NCBI GenBank assembly: GCA_023213395.1
Contig: CM041465.1
Coordinates: 44,585,741-44,649,740 of the forward strand
Length of the DNA: 64,000 nucleotides
Source: Cycas panzhihuaensis
Lineage: Eukaryota > Cycadophyta
Direction of reading: 5' to 3'
Shown: in pieces, positions 1 through 12,054 of the stretch
Layout: each line of letters begins with the position of its first letter
How positions within the stretch are numbered: position 1 is the stretch's first letter
Position numbers and translations under genes: made by a program
Notes under the pieces: model-generated
What the model saw: the letters and a program-made list of their open reading frames with translations, nothing else
Told to the model about the DNA's origin: nothing
Databases searched by the model: none

Positions 1-1990
1 AGCCATGTGATCACATATGACCATATCACCAAATACGACTCCTAATAATATTGGTGACCTACAATGTAACCAATTGTAATCTTTATCAAATCAATAAGGG
101 TAAACACAATATTACATCTATAACAAAGGATTAGTTCTTAACTAATCTCTAATGAGAAAAGTGCTCTTGGTTTATATTAAAACCACAACCAAATAAAATT
201 TGTAACGATGACATGTGTAGTAGATGGTTTGAGATTTTATAGCCCTTATATTAAATGGCATGGTCACATGTTATCTTAAAAGGAAATGACATATATGATA
301 TAAGGAAAGTGATTGCATTTTTTGTTTAATTTTTTCAAATAAATGAGCTTTTGATAGGATATTAAGTCATGGTAACATTGTATGTATTCTTAGTTTCCAA
401 ACACCACCCTACATAAATTGGAATTGGTCTAATAATATGTATTTTCTTAATTAATGAAATGCTTGCTTCTTAATTTCTTTTCAAGTCATGTCCTTGTCAT
501 GGATAACATTGTGGCATAAGGTTTATGCTTTCAAAAAATGTAACTAATTCATGCAACCATTGTCTTGATCCTTAAGTAATGTTATTTAACACATTTGCAT
601 ATACACACATTTTAATAAATTATCTTAAGAGGCGATATTAGTTCAAATACATTCTCTTTTAATGCCTCAATCCTTTGAACTTAATGAATATTTTCTTTGT
701 GTGTTGTAACAATTTCACATCTTGTCATAACATATATAGTTTTATAAGTTATTAGCATCACTCATCTTATGCCTAATGCTTGACTTTTTAACTAGTCACT
801 TCATCTTCATTTGCATGGCTTTAGCTTTTTTTGTTTTCTCAAGTGAATAAACAACTAATTCCTAAAGTCCCTTTAACTTTGAAGTGAGAGCCCCAAAATA
901 TTTTTCTTATGAAGTTTAGTTAAAATAAAGGTTTAGAGATGAACAAATTATTATTTTTTTCTCAAAAGATCATAAAATAATAATGACATCTTAGTAAATG
1001 ATGTTTTACATTATATGTATTTATCAAATATACATAAATTATTATGAAATTATTGTCAGACTAACTTTCATACTTAAGTAAGACATTCTTAATTGGTTTC
1101 TATGTTCCATACTCAACCAATCTTGATAAATAAATTATTATTGTCAGAACAAACCTTCATACTAAATTGGTGCCTAGTTGTAATTAACTAACTTATGGCA
1201 ATAATCTTCTTTCATAAGGACAAGGTCACTAACGTGTGATACTTGAGTTGTAAGACTCTACTAGAAGTGAATGAATACACATGACCTCATAAGAATAAGA
1301 ATAAGCTTATGGGAGTTAGAGTGGGGTCCCATGGAGGGGGGGCTTCTTAAATAATCTCAGTTGCAACTGTCGAGGTTTTTTAGGAACAGACAAGGAAATA
1401 TGGTCCCATGGATCTCTGTATTTCCTCTTACTACTATGTTAAATACACCAACCTACAATTGTATTTATTGGAGATAAAATTTTAAATTATTTAATAGGAA
1501 AAATATGAAACAACAATTATAATATATAGTTTAGTATCACATGTATTTCAAAATTTGCTGAGTTGTGGTAGTTCAAGCCAACCCCTTTTTTAGTAGCCAC
1601 TAAAAGTCACAACAATTAACATTTATGTTTCTCAAAAAATGAAGAAAATTCTATTTGTTCATATTAGTTGTCTCATTTTCATTACATAAGACCACATTTA
1701 ACATGCAAATAGAAATGCAACTCTCTCTATAAAATCACATAATAAATATTTTTTGAGAGAAGGCCAAATTTGGAAATAAAATTTTTTATTTTATTACGAA
1801 TCATATGGCTACAAAACAACCATAAGCCAAGCTATATCTCAGCTCCAAGTGACTGGGTCTCAGTTGTCCTCCTGACCCCACGTTGACAAAAGACGTCCCC
1901 TACAATTACAAGAAAAGTTGAAAAATACATCTGAAAAGTCGTGTATCGTTACAACCAACAACACTTGACCGCAGTTGCATCTAACATGCT
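1..1990. other. AT-rich flank, no gene seen
   Basis: This stretch is strongly AT-rich, with stop codons in all frames and no recognisable protein, RNA gene or LTR pair. It lies upstream of the first exon of the RhoGAP-like gene, so it may include distal promoter sequence, but no element could be assigned with confidence. Confidence 0.5.
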
Positions 1991-2706
1991 CACGGGATAA
2001 GCCCATCCCGCAAATTCATTACTCAAGATTTTAAAGCCAATCTAACGGTTATGACCGTAGCGTTAGTATAGGCGTATACGACGCGGATTGTGTGGACGAG
2101 ATGCACACTCTCTAATATTACATACGCTGACGAAGCAATTGTGAGAGAGAGAGAGAGACCAGTAAAGTAGACGGGCAGAACTCGTGGGATGGACCGATCG
2201 GAGTGTTGAGATTTGCGTCATCGTTTCCCGCAAGATTGCCACAATTTCAATAAATTTGACAGTATAGGTTAAAATTTGTACCGTAATTTGAAGTGTTTAT
2301 TTTTCATTTTTCGCATATTGGTCGATGATTCTTGGAGGACGGAGCTTAAGTTGATCGAAGCAAGAAAATTCGCTGCATTTGTCAAACTATTTTTTCGCAT
2401 GTAATGGGATTTTGTACGGCAGTACGAGGGGAAAATAGAACAATTATTTGTAAAATCTAAAGCAGAATTTCGAAATTTTTGCGCTCCTTTCGATGATTTG
2501 TTTGATGGAAGCTCGGAATTTTATGACGGGCAGTCTAGGTTGATTAATAAATGGAATTACACAGGAATTACAGTTAGGTTTAAAGCATTTGACGGATGTT
2601 ATACCTTGCCCTGGAAGAGGACGGGAAACTGCTTGCGAATTTCTAGAACGTGGTAGAAGTTTCCGAGTATTTGCAGATTTTTTTTCCAAACGCGATTGAA
2701 GAACAT
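1990..2706 (+). promoter_or_regulatory. Probable promoter and 5' UTR of RhoGAP-like gene
   Basis: GC content and CpG-containing sequence rise here compared with the AT-rich flank. A pure GA run lies at about 2142-2158, as is common in plant 5' UTRs and core promoters. The reading frame of exon 1 stays open upstream to 2650, but family proteins start with a short Met-Ser segment before the conserved W-(R/Q)-(E/D)-K-A-S, which favours the ATG at 2707. No transcription start can be fixed from sequence alone. Confidence 0.4.
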
Positions 2707-5231
2707 ATGTCGTCCACGGTGGCTTCTCAGTGGCGGGAAAAGGCGAGCAATTTTTTCTCATCCTCAGGCAAGTATTTCAGCCCCTGTTCTTGGTGCAATC
2801 TGCATAAAATTTACGACAAAAGATTTGCTGCTAATTTTGTAAGAAAGAGCCACTTCACAGACACTTGTAATTTTGGATAAATCTGGACAACTTAAACTAG
2901 AAGTTGTCAGGATCTATAGGCGCCTGTGCAACTTAGTCGAACTTAGGGCCGCTTCCGTCTCAGAGACGTACATATACATTACTAAGGGCCGCTTTGCACT
3001 GACCGATATGTGGAGTTAAATCCGATGAAGCCAGACTAGACAGATTAAATTACGGTGCATGCTTAAACGTAGCTGTTGAGGTATCCAGTGAAAGGGAAGC
3101 TTACAATGAAATTAATCAAACGCGGTCAAACATATTCCTAATACAGTCTTAAATAGAATTTAGTATGTGGCCGAAAATAAATTACAGTGCATGCTTAAAG
3201 ATATCTTCTGAGGTATTCCATGAAAGAGAAAATTACAATTAAATTAATCAAACATGCTGAAACTTAATTTCTAATAGGGTCTTCAACGGAATTCAGTGTG
3301 AAGCTGTAAATATATCTTATGCCTTTAACTTCGTTCATCTGCCAGTCGGAAGTGGCTGTAGATTATGTAATTTCTGAAAAACTTGTACCTGCCCGCAAGT
3401 TCCTTAAATATTCAATGAAGGGAAGAAAAGCAGAAGAAGCTTGCAAAAATAGTTAATGATTACATTTACAATAATATTGCACCCTGCACAGAGCAGCCCT
3501 AAATGCGGGTTGGTGCAGACTTGTATGGTAGACAGTCTCCACGCATGCAGGGGAAAATGCATTGCTGAAGCATGTACTGGAGCAATTTTGGAAATTATGA
3601 AGAAAAATCAAGAGCAGCAGCTGCACTGGTCATTGGAGTTGTTGTTTGTTCAGGAAGCCTTAACTTGCATGTCTTTGGAGGTGTACCGGTTTAATATCAG
3701 CAGTCCAAATAATCCATGATATCAGTTTTTAGAATATTCATATTCTTCATGGTAGATCACATGTATGCCTTCCCATGGCATTTGCATGCGAGATGCCATG
3801 AGGAATGTCTGAAAGAGCCAGAATGTCCTGGGGTTCTCTTTCATTTGCAATGGGAAGACTTGATAGTAATGTGGCTAAAACAATTTCAGACAGATTTGAT
3901 TTGAATACCACCTTACATTTGCCATAAAATGGCTAGAAAAATGTTTGAAGTCAGTCAAAGCTAATTGAAGTTACTTTTAAAAGAGTTTCTGACAGAATTC
4001 AGTGCAAACTGGCAAACAAAATTAGTCAAGCTATCATTGATCTTGTCATAATCTATCTCAGTCAATGGGAAATGGTTCTATGTTCCTTATTTTGCTTATG
4101 CACAGGCATCAAGCTGAAACAGGCAAGCCAATCAGCAGGAGCATTTGTGGGAGAGGTTGCAAAGGATGCAGGGTCTAGCGTTGCAGAGGCAGCTGAGAAA
4201 GCTGGCACTGCAGTTAGGACACGATGGACTCTTCTTCAGCAGTCCAGACAGCAGCAGGCATCACAATTATCACAAGACTCCGTGCAAGAGCGCTTTCTTT
4301 CAGCAGCAGCTTCAACAAGTACATTATTAAAGAGGAGCATTTCAGAGACCAAGGATAAGGTTGTTACCGGAAAGAGTATTGTTGAACAGGTACATCCTGA
4401 GCTTAATTATTCTGGCATTGCATTTTGTGGTTTGGAACAGATAAAACTACAAATGCTGAAGTTTCTGGGATATAAATGTGTCAAACAAAGAAAACAGAGA
4501 GGAAATGTTTTGTGAAAATATTGTTCTCTGAAACTTTTGCAATGACACGTCGTTCAAGAATTCAACAATCAAAAATACTAAAACCCACTAGTTCTGGGCT
4601 AGAAGGTATTTTCAGCCTGGAAAAATTTTGGAAGTTGCAATTCTAGATGGCCCAGAATGATTTTTAGGCCCATGGAATGGGCACTTAGGAGCTCCAAAAA
4701 CCCTAATGCCCCCAAATAAACCCATTAGCCCATGACAATCAAAGGGCAATAAAAATCTAATAAAAGGCATTAAAGCATTATAAAACTAATTTGTTTCTGT
4801 TTCTGTGCTAATGAGGAAAAGACACAGCCAAATGAGTATTTAGTTTCTAAACTCTACATTTTTTATGGGTACGAAGCCCTAATTATTGTCCTTCACCTAT
4901 TTCTGGGCATTTTGAAAACTACTGTTTTGGGTACTGTATCGCTTTGGAAACTTGCATGCATTTTTGTGTTCTGTACAACCTAGTAAATTAGTGATTTGCA
5001 TCTGCAGGCAGCAAAGAAAACTGCACAGAGGAGCAAGAGCATATTGGCCAATATTGAGCGATGGCAAAAGGTTCACATGCTACAGTTTGATTTCTGCAGA
5101 TTTGTTGTACCATTTTCAGCTCTTTTTGATTTTATTTTTTATTTTTTGTTCATGTATCATACGTTTTAAAAAAATTGAAGTCACTGACTATTTTTATTTG
5201 AATATTCTGTAGGGATTTTCAAGCAACGATG
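2707..5231 (+). CDS. RhoGAP family protein (At5g61530-like), first four exons only
   Basis: Four exons read as one protein N-terminus: exon 1 2707-2767, exon 2 4106-4389, exon 3 5008-5070, exon 4 5213-5231. The product runs MSSTVASQWREKASNFFSSS, then a segment containing GAFVGEVAKDAG, then KKTAQRSKSILANIERWQK and GFSSND. From recall, this matches the N-terminal region of the plant RhoGAP protein At5g61530, whose later part carries a Rho GTPase-activating domain that stimulates GTP hydrolysis by ROP GTPases. Intron 1 uses a GC donor (CAG|GCAAGT) with an AG acceptor. Introns 2-4 use GT donors. Exon 4 is a 19-nt micro-exon. Phases are consistent: phase 1 after exon 1, phase 0 after exons 2 and 3. 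The following exon, expected to encode the start of the V-F-G-V-(A/P)-I-E stretch, was not found, so the RhoGAP domain is absent from this window. The gene is either interrupted by a giant intron or truncated. Confidence 0.72.
2768..4105 (+). other. Intron 1 of RhoGAP-like gene (GC-AG)
   Basis: The intron begins GCAAGT directly after CAG, the usual strong context of GC-type plant donors, and ends CACAG at 4105. It contains a diverged two-copy repeat at 3042-3305 and two short open frames at 3456-3904 rich in Cys and His that match no family I recognise. A fragment near 3990-4015 resembles the end of the repeat unit. Confidence 0.65.
3042..3305 (+). repeat. Diverged 132-bp tandem duplication in intron 1
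   Basis: Two adjacent units, about 3042-3173 and 3174-3305, share anchors such as GTGCATGCTTAAA, TGAGGTAT, TGAAAG and AATTAATCAAAC at a constant offset of about 132 bases. The copies have many substitutions, so the duplication is old. No coding function is visible. Confidence 0.6.
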
Positions 5232-7399
5232 GTGAGTCTTAAGTTTATGTTTTCTAAAGGTTGACAATTCTGCATAATTTTCTGGTTGTAATTAATGGCA
5301 TTGTTCTTACATTTTCAGATGTTATAGCTGGATCTTAAAGCAAATGTCTGGTTGCTTTGCTCCATTGTTAATCTGTTTTCAACAGTATTTTATGAAAATG
5401 ATAAATGAATAATTTGGCCTTGCTATGCATCTTCTGAAGATTATTTTTATGCAAATCATGAGTTGCCCAAATTCTAATGTCCATTCACACTGCAGGTTTG
5501 GCAGATCCTATCTCCTATTATCTTGTAGCATGTCTAGTTGTGTTTACACAAATTCTTGTATGATTGTATTTGTTTTTCAGTGGGAATTATTATTATTATT
5601 TTTTAAAAAGTATTGTGGTGTAATAGGTCAATTCTGTGAAGTTCTAAACTGTTGGCTAGCAGATTTCATTTTACCTAATTAATAAAATATTTATTATCTT
5701 CTTTTTTGGACTAGAGTCCTTTTGCATTTACAATTCTGTTTCCTCTTTTCTTCTTTTTGTTGTAAACCTTCTTTTGTTGAGCAGAAGAATTACCCTCTTT
5801 ACAACATAAAAAATAACTGAGATCCCATGTGGATGGGTCCTGTAACTCAGTCATATGGCCTGTGTTGGTCAAAGAACCTGGGAAAACAAAGCAAACCTGG
5901 AGGCAAAGTTTGCCAGAGGCTTCAAGGCTATAACACAACTCACCACTTAAGCTGTTGTCGTGGCTTGCATGGAGGGTAAATGAGGGGGTGCAAGTCTGCA
6001 GATACTTGACATTTTGGAACACAAGGTTTTATGACAAAAGTCCAAATAAATTCTGCATACTTGCTTGTTGCAGGCTTACAGCAAGGGCATGGGATCTAAC
6101 AATATCACAGGAAACCCCAGAATGGGTTAGGGATTTAAATGTTGCATCTTTTATCCACTCTAAATTTGGTTTCTCAGACACAAGGATTTGTCTATCCACT
6201 CCAAATATGTTTTTTCAGACACTAGGAGTTGTCGCAAAGTGGAGAAACTGCAAATTTTCATCTCGCAGAAAGAAGCTTAAGGAGGGCGAGCAGCCCTACG
6301 TATGGAGAAGGCAGCAGGAGAGAGGCATGACCTTGTAACAAGCTGTACAACCGAATGGGACCTTCCCGATGGCCCATATCCTCAGTGAATAGACAAAGCT
6401 GTATCTTCTCAATGTTCACAGAGCTGGAGGCACAAGTCCTAGAGACTTTAGTTTCCCAATGCCAATCCCTAGTAGTTGCCATAAGAGACACCAGCTGTTG
6501 ACTTCACTTTCCACCCCTTAGAAAGCACACTTGTTAAAAGGTCACTTCCGGTAGTCTAACTAGGCTTGTGTCAACACATTGGTCACTTACACACGTACCT
6601 GCCACATGAGAACACAAGATCACAACAATATCACAACATTATCAAAGCATTATCATCCATCACAGCATCATATATAAATCAAAAGCAACACATGATACAG
6701 AGTTTCCAGTTTTTACTTAATTCATTATTTCATTAAGCAATGTCAATGTTTGATCACTTTATATCATCATATGGCTTTTTGCATTCTTGAAAACATAACA
6801 CAAACTCCAATATTCAGTTCTCTACACCATAGAGAATGACTCTTGATCAAATAACTCGGCTCTCATACTAGAGAGAATGACTTATGATCAATTGACTCAG
6901 CTCTCACATCCTTGAGGACATAACACAAGACCCATTGATTTGGCTCTCACATTTGGAATGGTGAGAAATAACCCTTAAATACCCTATGTGTGCCTCTTGG
7001 GGAATGGTTGTGACCAATATTCACAATCACACCCTTTACATAATGCATGCCCTTTCATAACGATTACACTAATTAATCATTAATTACATTTGATTATCTT
7101 TGTCTCATTTGTATGATTATACATATGCTTGTCCTTTGCTGACATCCTACTTGCGTTCTGTCTATTCTGTGCCATGCATTCCTGTTCTAGAATTGTTTAT
7201 CATATGTTCCTGTTCTAGAACGCATCCTGTCATGCATTCTTTGAGAACCTTTTCTTGCTGATTTTTGCCTGATTACCATGTGTTCCTTTGCTTGGAAACG
7301 TTTGTTGGGTTGTTTTCTTACACTCACCATAATCCATTAGATGCCAATTGCTACTATTCCACAGTCTAAACACATAGGTGCCAAATTTGGCCCTAACAT
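5232..7399. other. Intron 4 or post-gene sequence, no gene seen
   Basis: After the strong GTGAGT donor at 5232 no further exon of the RhoGAP-like gene was recognised. Some short open frames exist (for example 5955-6338) but match no known family and have no supporting context. The segment contains the small repeat at 6832-6949. If the gene is intact, this is the start of a very long intron. Confidence 0.4.
6832..6949. repeat. Short degenerate tandem repeat (~40 bp, 2-3 copies)
   Basis: Two units carry GAGAATGACT, then TGATCAA and a final CGGCTCTCA or CAGCTCTCA, at about 6832-6867 and 6873-6906. A third, weaker unit ends in TTTGGCTCTCACA near 6949. No coding sequence is associated. It may be part of an old LTR. 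Confidence 0.5.
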
Positions 7400-8470
7400 C
7401 TATCCGAGGTCAACAAAAAGTGGTTGAGCATCCATGCTAAAAAAATTCTAAATTTTAAAAATTTTGGATTGCTTTCCTTCTCCTCCTCCGAATTAGGGTT
7501 GCCCTTACAGTACCAGATTGTTTGTAGTTTCATTGGCCTCGAGTAGATCCTCATTAATCTAGGTCAATGTGGTGATTATTGTATCCTTCTCCTTAAGTTT
7601 TTCATGTAGAGCAACAATTTATGCTTTATATCCCCTTTCCAAGTTTTCCACTAGCTGGACGATCTACTTACCTTTGCCCTCCAAGGGATTTTATGGCTGA
7701 GAGGACCCTTCTTTCGGCTCGATAATTGTGTGGAATGGTAGCTCCATCTCCCATTCCTCAAGTGATGGTGTGAACTTAATCTCCTTTGGTTCTATTCATC
7801 CACTTTTCACAATTTTCTTTACCACTTGCTTTGAACAATGTGGGATAGGGTTGCTTGGTTTATGTTGTACCCACTTCACGATCTTCATCATTTCTTTTTT
7901 AATCTTCCTTTTTATTTCTCCATCCTGCATAGTATTGGGAACTATAATGACCCATTGTCTCATTATTGGTTCTCCTTGTTGAATAGGTATTTGTGAAGGT
8001 TGGGCATCTAGACAGTGATGGAGCTCACCAATAGAAGTGATGGGTGTCGAAAGGCATGAATCTGAATCTCCATGATTTGTTGCCTCATATTGGTGACCAA
8101 GAACTCACACTAATTGAGCTGCACATTGTCTTGAATTTGTGGTAGTACTGACATCATTTCACCAAAAATATAGGTGTGTTTTCATTTGGATAGGAATTTG
8201 GTGACTATGACTTTAGCCATCCACTGCAATCACTCATCCCTGATGTTTGTAATACAGATGCCTTTTGAAAAAATCTGAATGTTTCTTTGCACAACTCCAT
8301 ACCCAAATCTCCTAGTCCACTTTTGACCTCTTGGTGGCTTTTGGGACGTACCCTCCTCTTGGGGAGTCCTATAACTGTATGAATCATGTTTACATCAAGT
8401 TGTACTTGCCTTATGTTCGTTTTTAGGGCTACCAGAATATGGTCCATCATCTTTGAATGCTAATATAACG
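7400..8470 (-). other. Unassigned repeat-like sequence, possibly minus-strand element end
   Basis: On the minus strand a TGTTAGGGCCAAATTTGGC sequence starts near 7400 and looks like an LTR terminus, but no partner LTR or clear polypurine tract was found. A minus-strand open frame at 8205-8450 has no recognisable domain. The segment separates the host exons from the Tat-like element and may be a fragment of another LTR element on the opposite strand. This assignment is weak. Confidence 0.2.
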
Positions 8471-8475
8471 GTGGC

Positions 8476-8832
8476 ATGGGAATATACTCACCGCATCTAG
8501 TAGGGGAGAAAACAATAACTTTACCCTTATGGTCAGACGAGCCAAAGATAGAAAAAATTGAAGATGAAGGGAGAGCTTCATCCACAACAACAACCACAGA
8601 ATCTACAGTGAGTTCTTGCTTCGAAACATCGTTTCAAATGCAACCAAAGCTGCCAAGGCCAAAGATAGAAAAAATTGAAGATGAAGGGAGAGCTTCATCC
8701 ACAACAACAACCACAGAATCTACAGTGAGTTCTTGCTTCGAAACATCGTTTCAAATGCAACCAAAGCTGCCAAGTAGTCCTTCATCCTCCTATATGCTGA
8801 ACTGGTTGCATAATGCTTGGGAAGAAACATAA
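8476..8832 (+). pseudogene. Unidentified ORF upstream of Tat-like pol
   Basis: An open frame of 118 codons lies just 5' of the pol-like frame and in the same orientation. It is acidic and Ser/Thr rich and contains a perfect 39-residue tandem duplication with a run of five Thr followed by E-S-T-V-S-S. No zinc knuckle, gag fold or protease D-(S/T)-G motif is visible. It could be the remnant of the gag-protease end of the Tat-like element. The stop after the second repeat separates it from pol. Confidence 0.35.
8541..8774 (+). repeat. Perfect 117-bp tandem duplication
   Basis: Units 8541-8657 and 8658-8774 are identical by eye over 117 bases, exactly 39 codons, so the reading frame is preserved. 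Perfect identity inside otherwise heavily mutated retroelement sequence implies a recent duplication or an assembly artefact. Confidence 0.9.
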
Positions 8833-8850
8833 TCGGCTTCATATTATCAT

Positions 8851-10270
8851 ATGGAATGTTGCATGGATTCTTCAGAAGAAGAGGACGGGGAGGAAAAACA
8901 ACCAGAGTCACTTCGATTAGGAAAAAATGTCCAAAGAAAATTTGTTCCTATAGTTTGTAAATTGACTAAAAATAATGGTGACTCAGTACAAACAGAAAAT
9001 CATCTACAATCATGTATTAAAATCATGAAGAATAAATGGCAACAACAATTCTGGTACTCTGTGTCTTCCTGTTCTTGGATAGAACAAGCCTGGATTTGGT
9101 GTGGCATGCATGCACAAAAATTTAATTCTTGGCAAGAAATGAGCAAAAATTTTCTAATAAGATTTCAAAAGGATAAAGTTCCCTCGTCTTGGAATGAGGA
9201 TGATTTAGGCCAGACTGTTACATATTATAGATTAAATGAAAAAATAAAGGAAAGAATCGGGGAAAAGGAAGTGCATTGCTTTCAGATTGAAGAAGAACAG
9301 CCATGGATGATCACCTTGGGTGCTTACTGGAAAGAAGAAATGGTGCAACAAGCAACCTCACTATTCTTGGAATATAAGGATATGTTTGCCTGGTCTTATA
9401 AGGACTTAAAAGGCATTCCACCAGAATTGGGTGAACACAAAATCGATTTGATAGAAGGGGCTAAACCGGTAAGGCAAAGGCCATACTGTATGAATCCAAA
9501 GTATAAGGAGAAAGTTAAAGCTGAGTTGGATAAGCTACTGGAAGTGGATTACATCTTCGAGGTCGAAAATACCAAATGGGTAAGTCCCGTTGTGGTCGTC
9601 CCAAAGAAAAATGGGAAATTGAGAGTTTGTGTCAACTACAGAGCTTTAAACAAAGCCACTAAGAAGGACCCATTCCCAATTCCTTTTACGGAGGATATTT
9701 TAGACAAAGTGGCAAGACATGAGGTGTACTCATTTATTAATGGATTTAGCGTGTACAACCAAGTCTGAATTGCACCAGAAGACCAATTAAAGACAACTGT
9801 TGTCACCAAGTGGGGTACTTACGCATTCAGAGTAATGCCATTTGGATTAACAAATGCCCTTGCAACATTCTAGAGAGTTATTCTTAATATTTTTATACAA
9901 ACGATAGAGAAAACAATCGAGGTATTTTTGGATGATTGGACATTGTTTACTCTATTAAAGAATCATCTTGGTTGTTTACGATTAATGCTTGGAACTTGCA
10001 AAAAGAACAATTTATGTTTAAATCCTACGAAATGCACCTTTGTGGTGCCATTTGGGGCCCTATTAGGACATGTGGTGACAAAAGATGGACTGCTTATGGA
10101 TCCAAACAAAGTAGTAGTGATTTTAAATTTTCCATTGCCAAAAACACAAAGACAGGTAAAAGGATTCCTAGGGATGACGGGGTACTATTGAAAGTTCATA
10201 AAAGAATATGCTCAGATAGTTAATCCCCTGGAAATCCTATTGAAAAAGAAGACTGAGTGGCAATGGCAAC
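8851..10270 (+). pseudogene. Tat-like Ty3/gypsy reverse transcriptase, broken
   Basis: The frame from 8851 holds a pre-RT linker, then the RT N-terminus with E-Y-K-D-M-F-A-W-S-Y, W-V-S-P-V-V-V-V-P-K-K-N-G-K and C-V-N-Y-R-A-L-N. A TGA stop at 9766 and a TAG near 9871 interrupt it. The catalytic segment at about 9919-9950 reads V-F-L-D-D-W-T-L-F, the LDDW variant typical of the Tat/Athila branch rather than the usual YxDD. LLGHVVTKDGLLMDP and a G-F-L-G-M-T-G-Y-Y motif follow. In life this enzyme copies element RNA into cDNA inside virus-like particles. The protease expected upstream is not visible. Confidence 0.85.
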
Positions 10271-10800
10271 TTAAACAACAACTAGCATCCGAATTACTGA
10301 AAAGAAGATAGCCCAAGTGTCAATCCTCAGATTCCCAGATTGGTATAAACCCTTTCATGTACATGTAGATGCCTCCTTATTCGCAATTGGATGTGTACTG
10401 ACACAGCCAAAAGATGACAAAATTGATCTACCAATTTATTTTGCAAGCAGAGAATTAACAGAGGCCGAAAAGAATTATTCAGTGACAGGATGAGAAGGGT
10501 TGGGCATGGTATATGCTCTCTAGAAATTCAGACACTATTTGCTGGCTAACCTATTTGTTTTTTTTGTAGATCATCAGGCGCTTCAATATCTAATTAATAA
10601 ACCTATAGTTCAAGGGAGAATTAGCAAATGGCTCATGGTGTTCCAGGAATTCAATTTCAAGATCGTTGTCAAGAAAGGAGCTAAGCATACAATTCTAGAT
10701 TTACTATCGAGGGAAGTGAACGGGGAACCAACAATAGGAATCCAGGACAATTTTCTAGATGCAGAACTGTTTGCCATCCAAGTAGTACCTAAATGATATG
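10270..10800 (+). pseudogene. Ty3/gypsy RNase H, broken (Tat-like element)
   Basis: It continues the pol of the Tat-like element. H-V-H-V-D-A-S (about 10355-10375) is the start of the retroelement RNase H, followed by F-A-S-R-E-L-T-E-A-E-K-N-Y. Stops fall within the T-G-x-E-G-L-G-M-V-Y-A-L-x-K-F-R-H-Y segment. The second half (10539-10796) includes V-D-H-Q-A-L-Q-Y-L, G-R-I-S-K-W and I-L-D-L-L-S-R, the end of RNase H. The domain degrades the RNA strand during reverse transcription. Here it is split by two stops. No second RNase H of the kind found in some Ogre/Tat elements was seen. Confidence 0.82.
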
Positions 10801-10838
10801 AGGATATAGCACAATTCCTAGCAACAGGACAAACACTA

Positions 10839-12054
10839 TTGGGGATGGAATGTGTCAAACGACAAAGCTTCATTAAGAAGACTTTTCCCTTCCAACTGAT
10901 TCAAGGGATGCTGTATAGAATGGGGCCCGATCAAGTTTTAAGTAGATGTATAATGGAACATGAAGTGGAAGCTATTATCAGAGAAGCCCACAAAGGAGTT
11001 GTAGTAAAACACCAAGGTACTGAATCAACAAGCAAAAAAATTTTACTGGCAGGACTCTGGTGGCCTACAATCTTTGAGGAGGTACAAAAGTGGGTTCGAA
11101 GCTGTGATATATGCCAGTGAGTGGGGAAGCTGACAAAAAACCATTTCATGCCTTTCTGTCATATATTGGCTCAAGCTCCATTCGAAAAATGGGGACTAGA
11201 CTTTATTGGACCTATCAATCCACCGGCTTGGCGTACAAATGCAAGATATATTATTTTGGTCGCCATTGATTTTCTAATAAAATGGACCGAAGCCAAGGCA
11301 ATGGGAATGTGATGCTTAGAGTACAGTTCGATTTCTATACGAAATGATAATTATTTGGTTTGGTTGCCTGTTAGAAATTGTTTTGGATCAAGGAAGTAGT
11401 TTCCTTAACGAAACAATAAAACATTTGACACAAGAATTTTTGATTCAACATTCAAAATCTTTCCCGTACTATCCTCGGGGCAATGGGCAAGTGGAAAGCA
11501 CCAATAAAATTCTGAAATTGGCATTATCTAAAATTTGCAATCAAGGGCGAATGGACTAGGCGGAGCGACTCTATTCAGTTTTGTGGGCTGACAGGACAAC
11601 GATAAAGCGGCCTCATAAGCAAGCTCCATTCTAGTTGGTTTATGGACTAGAAGCCGTTCTTCCTCTGGAATTTCAGATGGAAAGTTTGAGAGTGGCATTT
11701 GAGCTGTGGTGGTTGGAGGATGATTCACAAAATCAATGATACATAGATTTAACGCAACTAGATAAAAAATGGGCAAGAGCTTGGTGGGAACTGAAAGCAG
11801 AGAAGATGAGCAGAAAGGCATGGCACGATTGGCATCTCAAAGTCCCACAGTTTCAAGAAGGAGACCTTGTTCTTCTTTATGATAATAAGTTTCAAATCAA
11901 ACCTAGAAAATTAAAGTTGCGGTGGCTTGGTCCATACAAGGTGAACCAAATTTGGTCGAATGGAGCAGTGCGACTCGAACAACTTGATGGAACACTGTTG
12001 GAAAAACTAGTCAATAGAAGTCGACTGAAATGTACAAGAGCAAAAATTCCATAG
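10839..12054 (+). pseudogene. Ty3/gypsy integrase, broken (Tat-like element)
   Basis: A zinc-binding HHCC region is visible, with two His in the REAHKGVVVKHQGT segment and C-D-I-C-Q ending at a stop near 11118. The core follows: W-G-L-D-F-I-G-P-I (first Asp), L-D-Q-G-S-S-F (second Asp) and G-N-G-Q-V-E-S-T-N (Glu), so all three catalytic positions are still encoded, but stops and frameshifts separate them. The C-terminal piece 11806-12054 has G-D-L-V-L-L-Y-D-N-K-F and L-R-W-L-G-P-Y, characteristic of Tat/Athila integrases. It would insert cDNA into the host genome if intact. Confidence 0.84.

Noticed and set aside
3456-3904. Two small Cys/His-containing frames in intron 1
   Set aside because: They lie between well-supported exons, match no family, and their codon and splice context is unconvincing.
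5331-5340. Possible terminal exon after exon 4, reading D-V-I-A-G-S then stop
   Set aside because: An AG acceptor exists, but the sequence does not match the conserved V-F-G-V continuation. It would give a short truncated protein, and no support beyond the splice-like dinucleotide is visible.
8205-8450. Minus-strand frame of 81 codons as a host gene
   Set aside because: No domain, no splice partners, and it is adjacent to LTR-like sequence. It was left as part of an unassigned repeat.
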